From Austropuccinia psidii (lineage: Eukaryota; Basidiomycota; Pucciniomycetes; Pucciniales; Sphaerophragmiaceae), in assembly GCA_023105745.1 (NCBI GenBank), contig JALGQZ010000008.1, positions 46,559,618 through 46,623,617 on the forward strand: a stretch of 64,000 nt of DNA, given 5' to 3'. Shown here piece after piece: positions 1 through 12,375 of this stretch. How positions within the stretch are numbered: the first letter of the stretch is position 1; every line of letters starts with the position of its first letter. The notes under the pieces were generated by a model. That model saw only the letters and a list, made by a program, of their open reading frames with translations, had not been told where the DNA came from and ran no database searches. A program made the translations under genes and the position numbers.

Positions 1-250
1 TCTTGAAGAAATTTCTATTCTAGCCATAAATATATCTTTTAGATTAATTTTGGATAAATTTGAATTTTTGGTAAAACAATAAATCATTATAGTATTATTT
101 TTTATACTAATACAGCTAAATAAAATAATTTGTTTTTTTTAGTGGTGAAAATCTCAAACTCAAAATTTCTACATGATTTTACCTTATAAAAATATTGAGG
201 ACAGGAAAATTATTTGGTTTTTAATAAACATTTCATATCCACATCTAACT
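1..250 (+). repeat. 3' end of a family A LTR (fragment)
   Basis: The segment matches the last 250 bases of the family A LTR seen complete at 6415-8220 and, reversed, at 19270-21093. It reads in the plus orientation and reaches the region corresponding to the terminal CCTTACA, here decayed. The start of this LTR lies left of the window. No primer-binding site follows, so it looks like a solo or broken LTR, not the 5' end of a complete element. Confidence 0.75.
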
Positions 251-2344
251 AACAAATAATTTTCCAATGCCCTAAAGAAAGGAAATAAATTTTATGATAA
301 TTCTTATTAAAATGAGTTTTTTATTTCATTTTATAGATATAAGAATTTTGTTATTCATATTGCATAAATCAAGTTCTGAGGAATATAATTTTTTTTCTTT
401 GAGCTTTACTTATACCCTTTTCTATTTTTGAAGAAAGCTATTATGCATGTTTGACATATAGCATGAGGAGAAAAAAAGGCTTCAAAGAGCTATGTCATTT
501 AATTAAATAAATTTCCTCAAAATCATTATAATATAAAAGTGAAATAGCAATAAAAGAGAAGAAGATTTTATTTATTCTTGCCTATGACCAAAATAAAGGG
601 TAGATAAGTTTAACCAAGATATAATAAGCAATTTCATAAATAGTCTTCAGTAATGAATGAATAACTGAAATAAAGGGATCAAATTCATATCTATCTTAAG
701 TAGAGAATATCCACTTTAAGCTTTAACCAACACAATTTGATTTGAGTGAGGAGCTATAAATTGACTACATCTGAAAACGAAACTGAATATGTGGAATAAT
801 TTGCACGAGTAATTTGATATATACAGCTTTATTAAGAGAGCACAATTGGAGCTATTTCAAAAATCATTGAAGTAGACCTATCTAATGATAATAACTAAAG
901 AGGAATATCCTAAATAGATAAACTTTTGGAGTTAATTCAAAGTTAAATAATGATATCGGAAAGCTCAACTTATATATAGATTTCAAAGATTTTATTTGGG
1001 ACTATCAAGCTAGGTTATTCATAAAAACTAAAGTTAAATTCTTGATTGTACCGTCCAGAACACTGTAATATATTCAAAAAATAATTTGATTTATGATTCA
1101 GCCTAATCATTAGAAAAATATATAATTATCACATGTGAAAAGGCTTTGAATCTTTATAGTTGAGTCAATGGAACAAAGTAGAATGAATGTGTCAAAGGTG
1201 TAATTCGTATATAAATTATGAGCTGAATTTGAATCAGTTATTGTGAAATATGACTTGAATGTTTGGTATTGACCCTCATTATTAAATACAAATTGGGACT
1301 CAGATGATATCTCACCTATATGAAGTAGTAATTTCTAATCCATGAGGAACTTTTGAGCTTATCTCATTATTAATATTATTATCAATGAAAGGTTTAAATA
1401 AATAAAAACGAGGTCTTTTATTCAACAGAAATTCATTTCTGAATACTTCATCCAGGGATTTAAGAAGAGTAAATACTATTTTTGGCTAGAGAGCCCTTTT
1501 ATTAAGGTCTTAACTATCCCTCAAAATTGAAATTTAACATAATGGATTATAATGATCATTTTGGAGCTATATGATACAGTTAGCCTGAAAGCTCACCATA
1601 GTTGCCTCTTACGCAGATAAAGATTTAGACATATGTAGCTAAGCAATATTAAGGATAATATGTACAGATATCATTAAAGGGATTTATTTATATTGGTTTC
1701 TATAAAGAATGAGAGATTATTTTTAATGAGTTATTAGCTAAAAAACGCCACGACGAATTCAATTTTTTCATCAAATTTGAATATTAAAAATAAAAGAGAT
1801 GGTTTTATTATTTATTCTCTCTTTTAGACATGAAAAATGATAAAAACTGTTGATAAAAGTTTCATTTTGATTCAAAACTAAAATTTGAACATAAATTAAT
1901 ATCTGTTGATTGTAGGGCTTTATATTTAGATTAAATATTTTTATTGAATTTTGTTTTGTTTATTCACAAAAAAAACACGTTTGTGATAAATTTAAGGTTC
2001 TATGATCAATTTAACATCAAAAAATTGCTTTTCAATCATCAATGTGAATTTATTTAGATAAATCATGATCCAAAAAAAGAATAATCTAAATAAAATGAAT
2101 CTTTTTATCATATTTACTAATTCTACATGCTGGGAATCATTTGAAAAATTGTGGATCAAATATTTAAGATTATGTTTTTGATTAGAAGATCTAAGATTGG
2201 CTAATATTATTATTAATAAATTATTTAATTTAATATTGAATTTCTTTGTTATGAATGGATAATCTTAAAAGCAGTAAAAACCAAATTTCAAAATTTATCT
2301 TCTTCCTTTGATTAAATAAACTGAACTCAACTAATTTGTTTTCA
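251..2344. other. AT-rich stretch without recognisable gene
   Basis: About 2.1 kb of very AT-rich sequence with stops in all frames. I see no reverse transcriptase, integrase or other domain, no clear LTR ends and no tandem repeat. It lies between an A LTR end and a repeat X copy cut at its left side, so it is most likely part of a decayed element inserted into that X copy. Its left boundary is unknown. Confidence 0.4.
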
Positions 2345-3467
2345 ATTCTGGCTGTGAAAAGCCTCCTGTTTATCCTGAAATGGGGTGGAAAGGGTGCTAG
2401 ACCTTTGCACGTAGAGGAAGTGAAGATTTTTCACTCTCTATGACTGGCTTCTGGTTTGCAAAAAGCCTTTATAGCCTGTATTGGGCCCAGATGTGGTTTT
2501 GAAACCACATCTGGGCAGTTTTCACCAATACAGGGTGAAAATGTTCATCTGGGGACCTCACAGCCTGATTCTGATGTGTATGAAGCGTAGAATGCTGTAC
2601 AGAGACTGTATGGGACCCCAGTATTGGCTGACATATGAGGTATTGAAGTAAAAAAAAGCTTTTTTGTCTATTTGACACCTCATATTCATGGTTATGGGAT
2701 ATTATCCCATGGTCAGGCTGTATATGACAGAAGGTGGGAATCTGACCTTAAAACAGCCATACCTTTGTCAATTCTTGAGATATCAAGCTCAGAATTGGTT
2801 CAGTGTGTAGCCCTGTATGGTATCTACACAATGGTACCTCATTTGATATGGGTATCATTAAATATGGCAAAGGTATCCCATGTACAAGACTTTTGTACAT
2901 TTGCGTGGTATAGGCAAAAAGCTGTATTGAGCTTATTTGCCCCATAGCTTCTGTTATAGCTGAGATATGGGAAAATGGATAACACCATCAGATAGCCCTG
3001 ATTGTGATCTTTCTAAAAAGACCCCACTTCAAGTATCTCACACTAAAACTGTAGAAGTTAGATGGGAGGTGAATGTTTTGTTCACCCTTATTTGGCATGA
3101 AATTGAACATGACTCCAGTAATATTGGTTCTAGCTCAGTTTGGCTGGTACCATTGGATAGCCCTAGATTAGAGCTTCATTTTGAATACCCATTTGATGGG
3201 GTTAATCCTCTCCTTCTGGATTTTAGATGAGAGGTGAAAATTAAGGTTTATGCTCAGCAATAACTTTGAGCAGGAATAACATTGTTATTCTTTGTCCTAT
3301 GGTGATGGGACTTATATTTTAAGAAAGAGGTGGGTTTGCTCTTTACTTTGATACCTTTTGAGCTTCTTTGGCTCAGCTCCATGTTTTGGTGGTATCTTGG
3401 CTATACCATTGGTTTATGGTATTTTGGCTGTCATGCTTGTGCTCTGGTTTTGAGTCACATGCTGACA
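2345..3467 (+). repeat. Repeat X, copy 1 (left end missing)
   Basis: Matches the inner and right parts of repeat X, which is complete at 41860-43297. The right end is the family terminus GCTGACA at 3461-3467. The first roughly 300 bases are missing, cut near 2345 by unrelated AT-rich sequence. The right flank continues as family A LTR sequence, so X1 was inserted into an A LTR. It contains the long hairpin at 2485-2516 that is shared by all X copies. Confidence 0.75.
2485..2516. other. 15-bp-arm hairpin in repeat X copy 1
   Basis: Two perfect 15-base inverted arms (2485-2499 and 2502-2516, starting GCCCAGATG) are separated by only TG. The same hairpin with 12-bp perfect arms is in X2 (42318-42343). 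It is recognisable in X3, and its left arm is in X4. Confidence 0.9.
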
Positions 3468-3605
3468 TTGGGGCAAAAGGAATCTTGGCTTCAAGGGTTC
3501 CAGAATCGCCTAAATTCCTTTCTGACAGGCTGGGATGTCAAAATTCATGCAAACATTCATGAATTTGGGCCTGGAATTGAGTCATAGGGTCCGTGACTCA
3601 ATTGT
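3468..3605 (+). repeat. Disrupted A LTR, segment 1
   Basis: First surviving piece of a plus-oriented family A LTR that continues at 5495-5780 and 9513-10152. It includes the stretch around GACAGGCTGGGATG that is conserved in all A LTRs. It starts after repeat X1 and is broken at 3605 by solo LTR E1. The last five bases, ATTGT, are the target duplication of E1. Confidence 0.8.
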
Positions 3606-5494
3606 TGTAAGATGTGTCTATGAAACTGATGATAATATCACTATTAATCAACAGTACTATGACTGTTCTTATGAAATATAATAACAAAATATTATTACAA
3701 CCAAAATTAAATAGTTAAGGAATTATTTCTTTCACGTTTTAAACACTACTAGTGATTTTAACAGTGAGCAAGTAATTGTCTACAAGAATCAATTACAAGA
3801 AGATTTTATTAATAAAACTTTTTTTTATTAAAATAATAAAATTATTTTAATATATAATTGTCTTTTGAAAGAATAATTGAAATGGTAATTCTTGAAGAAA
3901 ACTAATTTTAGAGAAAAACTTTAAGAATTAAATATAAATCACTCAATAATATTCCAAAGAGCTTATTGAAAGATAAGATAGAGAGATTTGATGTAGAATT
4001 GTGGATTTTAAGGATCATAATGAATTTATAACAGTATTACAACAATATATAGTTGGATTCTATGATGTCACGTCTTTCTGATTGATTCTGAAAGATTTAA
4101 AACACTTAAGAAAAGCTTTAACTAATACTTACTTGGTGGTAATAATGATTTGAATCATAATAAGATGATGATGATATGGAAAAAACAGCAAGAGGAGGCC
4201 TCTTTTAAGTCAACAACAGATCACAGAGGCATTCCATCAAGCAAACTAAAAAATCAGGGAGTGAGAAAACAATAAACCATTTTGGATTATTGATTGCATC
4301 ATCTGTTGTCATGTAAGATTATCATAATTACTTAATTGATGCTTTTACGTGGCTACCAACCCTAATATGGTTAAGAATAAAAGGAGTAACATCTGTAAAT
4401 ACTCTTTTATTCAAAAATAATCATTGATTTCTCAAAGTTATCAATGTTATTGCCAATTTAGTCACAGCTTGTAATTACTGTGAATTTTTGAAGATTCAGT
4501 GTTTCATGTAGAATATCCAAAAATGGACTGTAAGTAAAACTTTAATTCTTTTTGGTTGTACCATGGATGATACAGTTCTCCATTGGTACTGAAAGCTTCA
4601 GAGAGATTCATTAAGAATTTTATTTTTAATGAATTTTCGAAGTTTTTACCTCATTTCTACATAGAATTGCAAATATCACTGTTTTACTGGTTGCTATGAG
4701 GTAAATCAATAGATAAAAGTTCAAAAAGGGTTTTAATTACTCCTTTGGGGTTTATCCATAGAAAATAATTAAGAATTGGCATGGTTACAGGGGTCTAAGG
4801 AGCTTTTTACCTCCTTGGCATGTCAAAATAGCATCTTATTTGCTATTTTCTTAAGATTTACTTTAGTTGTAACATGGTAACCAAGTTCCCAAAGTGTTTT
4901 AGTTTACTATTTGGGCCAAGATCAGCCATGAATCCAAGCTTTGGAGCTATCCACGCCTCTGAGGTCTCAGAAGTTGGGTATCCTGGCTCTCTTTGATGTC
5001 TTTTTTCCCCCTTGCCTATTTTTCACGTCAAAATAGTAATTTAAGCTTTAAGTGTGATCCACTATGGGTGTACCAAAAGTCCATGTAAGAATACCATGAT
5101 ATTAAGTGCTCAAATCATGCACAACACTATTCTCAGTGTATATTTAAAATGGGATTTCTCACATTCCCATTATTTTGGCATGAAATTAAGAAAAACAAAA
5201 GTTTTCAACGCTTGTTTATGTGGTATTGAAGTATTTTCCATTTTACCACCTCAAAGAGTTAATTTCAGCTTATTCACTCTATGGAGCTACCCTAGGTGAA
5301 ATCTTCTGTAGAATCCAAATCTGGCCTTAAATTCATGGATTTACTTACTCAATAAAACGTTATTCATCTTTTCTGAAATCAAAAATGATGAATTTTGGAT
5401 ATATGCATGACTTATGAGTTATTGATAGTTCAAAATTTCTTTTTGAGATAATTGTGGCCTATTTGGATATGTAAAATATACCTCAAGGCTCACA
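3606..5494 (-). mobile_element. Solo LTR of family E (E1)
   Basis: A 1,889-bp block beginning TGTAAGATG and ending GGCTCACA, flanked by a perfect 5-bp duplication ATTGT (3601-3605 and 5495-5499). The ends resemble those of family A and B LTRs, which is why I call it a long terminal repeat. Other copies are at 5781-9512 (opposite orientation) and 12376-16465. No protein-coding potential is seen. Orientation is assigned by analogy with A, whose internal region is known. A non-LTR explanation is unlikely given TG...CA ends and a 5-bp duplication. Confidence 0.8.
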
Positions 5495-5780
5495 ATTGTT
5501 GATGAGGTTTTGATACCAACCAGGGAAGTTTTAACTGTTTCAAAGAGGGTAAAACTGCCCTTAAGTTAAAAAAATCTTAGTAAAAACACCTTAAACTGGA
5601 TTTGATGTCTCTTACACATATTATTACATGTTTTTAAGGTTTGAAACCAGGTATTACTATATCAATGGCGCGTTAAAGTTTATAAAATGGCTAAAACCAC
5701 TCCTTTTTGGTTCAAACCAGGGTTTAATGATTCTATAACTGGCTCTTCTGTTGTCAGAGTGTTTCTCAGGACTGACAACA
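5495..5780 (+). repeat. Disrupted A LTR, segment 2
   Basis: Continues the A LTR of 3468-3605 after removal of E1. It contains the region near GATACCAACCAGG known from the intact A LTRs. At 5780 it is broken again by a second E LTR in the opposite orientation. Confidence 0.8.
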
Positions 5781-6414
5781 TGTGAGCCTTGAGGTATATT
5801 TCACATACCCAAATAGGCCACAATTATGTTAAAAAGAAATTCTGAACTATGCATAACCCATAAGTCATGCATATATTCAAAATTAATCATTTTTGATTTC
5901 AGAAAAGATGAATAACTTTTTATTGAGTAAGTAAATACATGGATTCAACACCAGATTTGGATTCTACAGAAGATTTCACCTAGGGTAGCTCCATATATTG
6001 AATAAGCTCAAATCAACTCTTTGAGGTGGTAATAGGGAAAATCCTTCAATACCACATCATCAATACCACAAAAAAGATCCATGAAAAGTTTTGTTTTTCT
6101 CAATTTCACACCAAAATAATGAAAATGTAAGAAATCTCATGTTACATATACACTAAGAATAGTGTAATGCAGGTTTTTGGAACTTAATATTATGGTATTC
6201 TTACATACACTTTTGTTACACTAATAGTGGATATCTCACTTGAAGCCTGAATTTCTATTTTGATGTAAAAAATAGTCAACGGGGACAAAAGACATCAAGG
6301 AGAGCCAGGGTACCCAACTTTTGAGGCCTCTGAGGCACGGAAAGCCCCAAACCTTGGATCCATGGCTGATCTTGGCCCAATTAGTAAACTGAAACCTTTT
6401 GGGAACTTGGTTAC

Positions 6415-8220
6415 TGTGAGCCTTAGAGGTAATTTCATATACCCAAAAGACCACAAATAACAAGATTAACATATAAATATAAATAAAATAAATTTATTTA
6501 TGTGATTAAAATAAAAATCAAAATATAAATATAAAATTATATTCAAAATGAAAAATTTAATTACAATTTAAAAATAAAATTACATTAAATTTTGGAATTA
6601 TAAAATTACATTTATACTTGAAAAAATTAAGTAGAAACGAAATTTCAACAAAATTGTAAAAAAATAAATAAATTTGGAAAAAAGTTAAATAAAAATTACT
6701 ATAAATTTTTATTGAATAAATAAACATATAAAAATTATTTCACCATTGGATTCCTCATAGAAAATCAGGTGGGGTCACCTCTGAGTGAAATTCTTGTAAC
6801 TCAACTCTAAATAAGCTTAAATTAAGTTTTTAGTATTTTCAATACAAAAGTTTAGAATCCTCAAAACTTTAATTCAATTCACACCAAATGTGGTGTTAAC
6901 CATCAATTTTTGTGTTAAAATTGAGGTGTTGTGTTTAGTTTAGAAGTTATGAGGAATTGAAGTATTTTCAATTGAATTCAATTGAAATGTCAAGATGTGC
7001 GCGTGTATTACATCAGTGAACTTTGATTTACATATGAGGTATCCATTATTACTGTATTGTACTGTACAATTCAATTGAATTACATATGTAAATTATAAGT
7101 ATAATACATGATGAGGAATCAAAGGCAAAATAAATTGGAAAGATTAAACTTGGGGGGGAAAAGGAACTCCAGCTCTAAGGGGGAGCTAGACCCCCAAACT
7201 CCTTGCTGACAGGCGTGGGATGTCAAAATTCATGCAAAAGTTCATCACTTTTGGCCTGGAATTGAGTTACAGGGTCTGTGGACTCAATTGATGATGAGGT
7301 TTAGATACCAACTGGGGTAGTTTTAGCTGTTTCCAAGAGGGTAAAACTACCCTTAAGATAAAACAATCATAGTAAAAACAGTTTTAACTGGTTTCTACGC
7401 CTCTGACACACATTCTGACGTTTTTTGAAGGCTCTAGGTCTGGTATTGCTATAGTAATGGCTGATTTAAGGGTCTAAAATGGCTAAAAATGGCTTAAACC
7501 AGCCCTTTTTGGTCTAAACCAGGGTGCAATGATGCCATAATTGGCTTTTCTGTTGTCAGACTGTTTTTCACGACTTACAAGAGTAAACTTTACTTTTGGA
7601 GTAAGAGAATTGATGGCTATAAAAGAATGTCTTCTTTGCGCCACTCTTCTCTTCATGTTAGAATCTTTTCCTTTTATTAATTAGTTTGAACACTGTTAAA
7701 CCAATCAATAAAATATTCCAACTTCCATTTTTAAATTATTTTAATCCTTTTAAACACGTGAAAAAATCATTATAATCATTTTTTACCCCTGAACCACCCC
7801 AAAAGTGAATTAAAGCATCTTTCATCACTGTAAACTTTGTCACTTTGTTTCCGAATTCACTATGGTCACTTTTGGCCGTGTTTTCTCTATAATATTCTTT
7901 TTAAAGACTTTGTTCTTTAATTACTTGCTTGCAGTTCTTTGCTCAATTAATTCCAATTGAAATTGCTCTTGAAGAAATTTCTTTTGTAGCCTTAAATATC
8001 TCTTGTAGAGTATTTTTGGATAAATTTTTATTGTTGGTAAAACAATAAATCTTTATAATATTATTGTTTTATACTAACAAAGCTATAAACAATAAATTTG
8101 GCGTGTTTTCTCTTAAAAATAATATTTCTTACTATTTTTAATTAATTTTTACTTTATACAAATTTTGAGGACAGGAAAAGTACTTGATTTTTAATCAAAG
8201 TTTCATATCCACACCTTACA
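6415..8220 (+). mobile_element. Solo LTR of family A inside the E LTR
   Basis: Complete 1,806-bp family A LTR, TGTGAGCCTTAGAGG to CACCTTACA, flanked by a perfect duplication GTTAC (6410-6414 and 8221-8225). It is clearly homologous to the two LTRs of the near-complete element at 19270-29349 but diverged. Without any internal region it is a solo LTR, the usual product of recombination between two LTRs. Confidence 0.9.
7617..7625 (+). promoter_or_regulatory. TATA box of family A LTR
   Basis: CTATAAAAG sits in the A LTR about 1.2 kb from its TGTGAG end. The same site is conserved in the other A LTRs (19884-19892, 28129-28137 and 56017-56025, all minus strand). The position separates a long U3 from about 0.6 kb of R-U5. 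Assignment as the LTR promoter is inference from the motif and its conservation. Confidence 0.6.
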
Positions 8221-9512
8221 GTTACCAAGTCAAAACTTCATTATATCATAAGAAAATAGCAAATAAGCTGCTGTTTTAACGTGCCAAGGAGGTAAATAGA
8301 ACCTTAGACTCTTGTAACCATTTTGATTCTTCATGAATCTCAATGGATAAGCCCAGAAAGAGTAATTAAAACCCTTTTTGGTCTAGTATCCATTGATTTA
8401 TCTCATAGCAACCAGCCATATAGTGCTATTTGCAATTCTATGTAGAAATGAGGTAAAAACTACAAAAATTCATTAAAAATAAAATTCTATATCAATCCTG
8501 CTGAAACTTTCAGGACCCTTTGAGAGCCCTATTATTCATATATAAAACAGAAATAATTACACCTTTATAAGTAAAGTTAAAAGGTTTACTTACAGTCCAT
8601 TTTTGATGATTCCATGTGAAATAATGAATGTTTAAAAATTCACAGAAAATACACTCTGTGATGAAATTTCCAATAAAATTGATACCTTTGAGAAGTCAAT
8701 GATTATTTTGGAATAAAAGAATATTTACAGTTGTTACTCCTTTTATTCTTAACCATAAATGGGTTGGTAGTCCTGTAAAAGCACCAGTTAAGTAATTATG
8801 ATAATCTTATGTGACAACAGATGATGCAATCAATAATTCAAAAAAGGATTATTGTTTTCTCACTCACTGGTTTTTCAGTTTGCTCTATGGAATGCCTCTG
8901 TGAGATGTCTTAGACACAACAGAGGCCTCCTCTTGCTGTTTTTTCCAAATCATCACATTATTCCATTATACCTTTATTACCAAGAAGTAAGTATTAGTTA
9001 AAACTTTCCTTAAGTGTTTTCTTCTTTCAGAATCAATTATAAAGACGTGAAATAATAGAAATCAATTATATATTGTTGTAATCTAGCTATAAATCAATTT
9101 TGACCCTTTTAATCGGCAATTATCCATCAAATTTCTCTACTATTATCTTTCAATAAGTTCTTTGGAGTATTAGTGAGTGTTTTGTTTCAATTCACAAAGT
9201 TTCTCTCTAGTAATATTTCTCTTAAAGGATTATTCTTATAATTATTATTATGGAAGATAATTATATATTAAAATAATTTTATTCTTTTAATAAAGAAGAT
9301 TTATTATTAAATTCTTCTTGTAATTGATCCTTGTAGACAATTACTGCTTACTGTTATAATCACTAGTAGTGTATAACAAGAAAAAGAAATAATTAATTAA
9401 TCAATTCTTTAATTGTGGTTATAATAATTTTTATTCTTCAATTTCATAAGAACAGTCATATTACTGTTGATTAATAGTAATATTATCAACAGTTTTATAG
9501 ACACATCTTACA

Positions 9513-10152
9513 CAAGAGTAAATCTTACTTTTGGAGTAAGAAAATTGGTGGCTATAAAAGAATGGTTCCTTTTATCCACTTTTCTCTTCATGTTATAATA
9601 TTTTCCTTTTATAATTGCCTTAAACACAGTCAAACAAATCAATAAAATATTCACAAAACCCTTTTAATATCATTTCAAACCTTTTAACCACTTGAACAAA
9701 TGAATATAATCATTTTTACCCTTGAGCCACCCCATAAGTGAATTAAAGCATCTTTCATCACTGTTAGCTTTTTCACTTTGTTTCCAAATTTGTTCTGATC
9801 AATTTTTTGTGTGTTTTCTGTTTAATAATATTTTTAGAGACTTTGTTCTTATATTGATTTCCTGAATTTCTTTGCTCAATTAATTACAATTGAAATTTCT
9901 CTTGAAGAAATTTATATTTTAGCCTTAAATATATGTTGTAAAGTATTTTTGGATAAATCAATATTGCTGGTAAAATAAAAAATCTTTCTGGTATTATTGT
10001 TTCATACTTATAAGGTTAAAAGAAATAAGTTTGATTTGTTTTCTCTTAATAATCTTAAAATTCACTCTTTCTACTTGAATTGTACCTTATACAAATATTG
10101 AGGACAGTAAAACTACTTGGTTTTTCATTGAAGTTTCATATCACAACTTAAA
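9513..10152 (+). repeat. Disrupted A LTR, segment 3 (right end)
   Basis: Completes the A LTR begun at 3468. It holds the decayed TATA region, the conserved CTTTCATCACTG stretch and the terminal part ending CTTAAA where intact copies have CTTACA. Immediately right of it, at 10153, the sequence is protease/RT coding sequence of A-old, so this LTR was inserted into the pol gene of A-old. Confidence 0.8.
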
Positions 10153-10829
10153 ATGCCATTCCACTATTACATGTGTTGATTTTCTTAGTTAATCATTGGT
10201 CAAAACCTATCTTAATGAACCAAGATTCAAGAGTTTTTAATTTGAAGCTCAAGGTCTTTCTGGGTATGCAGGCCTTCTTAATAGTGGTGGGTAAGGTATT
10301 TCAATTTTCAAAAAAAAATTCATATTAATGAATAATACTTGCTTGCAATGATTCTTTATCTGATTCAAAGGCTTCTTCATGATCATTCAAGAGGGAAGAG
10401 TTTTCATTTTCTTGCAAATCAGTGAGATGAATACTGACCTCAGCTTCATTCATTTGTTTTGAGTTAAGCTTCTCAAACTCCAAGTTGACTGGTGATAATT
10501 TATCTACCAAACATTTTCTTTTAAAATTTAAAAAGGCAATCTTCTGAAAACTAACTTCACCACTAGTAAGTTACTGGTCTATTTTGCTATTTAAATCATT
10601 GCCATACATGATTAAACAACCATTTCTGCAGTTTTCCTTAAGAAAGAATTCAAAAGTTATTTTTAAAATTCTGCTTACGTGTGAAAATATCATAGTGGTT
10701 TCAAATATCTCCAATTTCTTATTTGGATTGCTTGAAATTTTCAATTTTATTCTATCACTTGGTAATAATTTATCTTCTAAATTTGGCACATAATTCTCAA
10801 GAAAAGATGTTCCAACACAAGAGAAGATG
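10153..10829 (-). pseudogene. A-old pol fragment: protease to RT linker
   Basis: Minus-strand translation matches the Gag-Pol of A-young. The part at 10325-10510 matches the segment before RT (LSPVNLEFEKLNSKQ here, VSPVSLELEKFKSEQ in A-young). The part at about 10571-10829 matches the protease C-terminal half (CVGTSFLENYVPNLED). Several stops and frame changes make it non-functional. The right edge is cut by the F LTR at 10830. The protein continues at 16989, where the D-S-G triad lies. The left edge is cut by the A LTR ending at 10152, so the rest of RT, RNase H and integrase lies outside the window or is lost. Confidence 0.8.
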
Positions 10830-12375
10830 TGTAAGGTTTTTCTATGAAATTCTTTATAACAGTAACAAATATCAATATTACTATGAATTTCCTTAGTAAA
10901 AAATATAATATAATCAAATATCATAACTGAAAATTAACATAATTATTAAAGATCATTATATAGAAAGAAAATAATTATTATTGAATAATTTAATAATAGA
11001 AAGCTCTTGATAAATATTCTATTATTATTATAGTCACTAACAGTTCTAATAATAAGAAATATAAAAGCTCTTAATGAGACAATTAAATGTGGAAAATAAG
11101 AATTTTTATCCACTTATTAATAATATGAATATTATTTATAAAAGAAGTATTGTAGACACACTCTTCATAGGTAAATTGTATAGGGACATTCAATATAAAA
11201 TACTAATAGTAGATGGAAATGATATAGAAACCCAGAAAGAACTTTACTTATAATATTTATTTAATACAATAAATCAAACAACAACAGCTATGCTATTAAG
11301 TAATTTTTATAAGTTATGATAAAAAATTTGTGGATTTAAAAGATGTTTCAAGAGAAAAAGGCTATAAAATAGAATCTATTATTGGTGATTTCAACAATAT
11401 AATCTAAGCTCTATTATTTGAATTATTTATTTATAATTTAGAAATGTGAAATTAACTCTAAAATTACTTGAATGATAAAAGAGTTTATATTGAATAAAAT
11501 ATTACCTATCTAAAATCTCTAATTGAATTATTTATTATTTTTCTGGACAAAAACAGTGATGCAAAGGCTTTTTTTATGCATTAAGAGGAGCTCTAATGAT
11601 ACAAAATGGATGTAGAGGCTGTTCTCAGGTCAAAAATGGAAAATACTACTAAAAATAAGGCTCTTAACTTAAGGTTAATTCTTATTTCAATTCAATTGAA
11701 ATTTCCCAGTGTTATTATTGACTCAAATTAACTTTAATCCTTTTTTGGGTTGATTATTTGAGTTTTAATATAAAATTATTCCATTTATCTTAGATGTGAT
11801 CACATGAAAAACTTAGAAAAAGTTTCAAGTAAAAATTTCTCAAACTAAATTTTTGATTATTTTTAAATAAATCTTAATTTATTTTAAGAATAATTGAAAA
11901 AGCTCAATTGAAGCCTCATTACCAAAAAATCCTGTTTAAAAAAGATACCAAAAATTCAATTTATACACAGATAGCATTAAACTGTAATCTGTGTGAGTAT
12001 TTCAAGCAAATCTATTAAGAATTTGATTTTTAATGAATTTTTGAAGGTATTGGTATTTTTCCATTTAAAATAGCAATATTCACAAAACCGCAACTTTTAA
12101 TAGTTATAAATTGGGATTTCAAGCTTATTCGAACTTTTTAAACTTTAATTAAGCTTTTACAGCTCTTAAAACCTTGATTAAATGTCTCAATAGGGGAATT
12201 TACACTTTAGAAGCTTCTAATTCCTTTCCAAATTGGGGATAAACCAGTTTAAGATTTGATATCTAATAAATGTCTAATCCTAAAGCTTAAATAAGGTTGA
12301 AAATACTCTATTATAGGTTAAAGCTTTAATTTAGTTGCTAAAGATCACAAAAGCTTGGTAACCTGGCTCTATTTG

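Larger units (their letters stand above)
5781..9512 (+). mobile_element. Family E LTR in reverse orientation, split by an A LTR
   Basis: Begins TGTGAGCCTTGAGG and ends CATCTTACA, the exact reverse arrangement of E1. Together E1 and this copy make a long inverted repeat over 3606-9512. Flanks are CAACA (5776-5780) and CAAGA (9513-9517), a 5-bp duplication with one change. The uninterrupted A LTR has CAAGA there. The pieces are 5781-6414 and 8226-9512, with an A LTR at 6415-8220 between them. Confidence 0.8.

Noticed and set aside
3330..3587. Hydrophobic ORF in repeat X, similar to one at 43160-43429 (FWWYLGYTIGLWYFGCHACALVLSH)
   Set aside because: The similarity follows from the two DNA repeats being copies. 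The ORF ends outside X in one case, and X3 and X4 give no support. No start or splice evidence.
3606..9512. A 5.9-kb DNA transposon with very long terminal inverted repeats
   Set aside because: The inverted arms are two independent E LTRs in opposite orientation. Each has its own 5-bp target duplication in the same A LTR.
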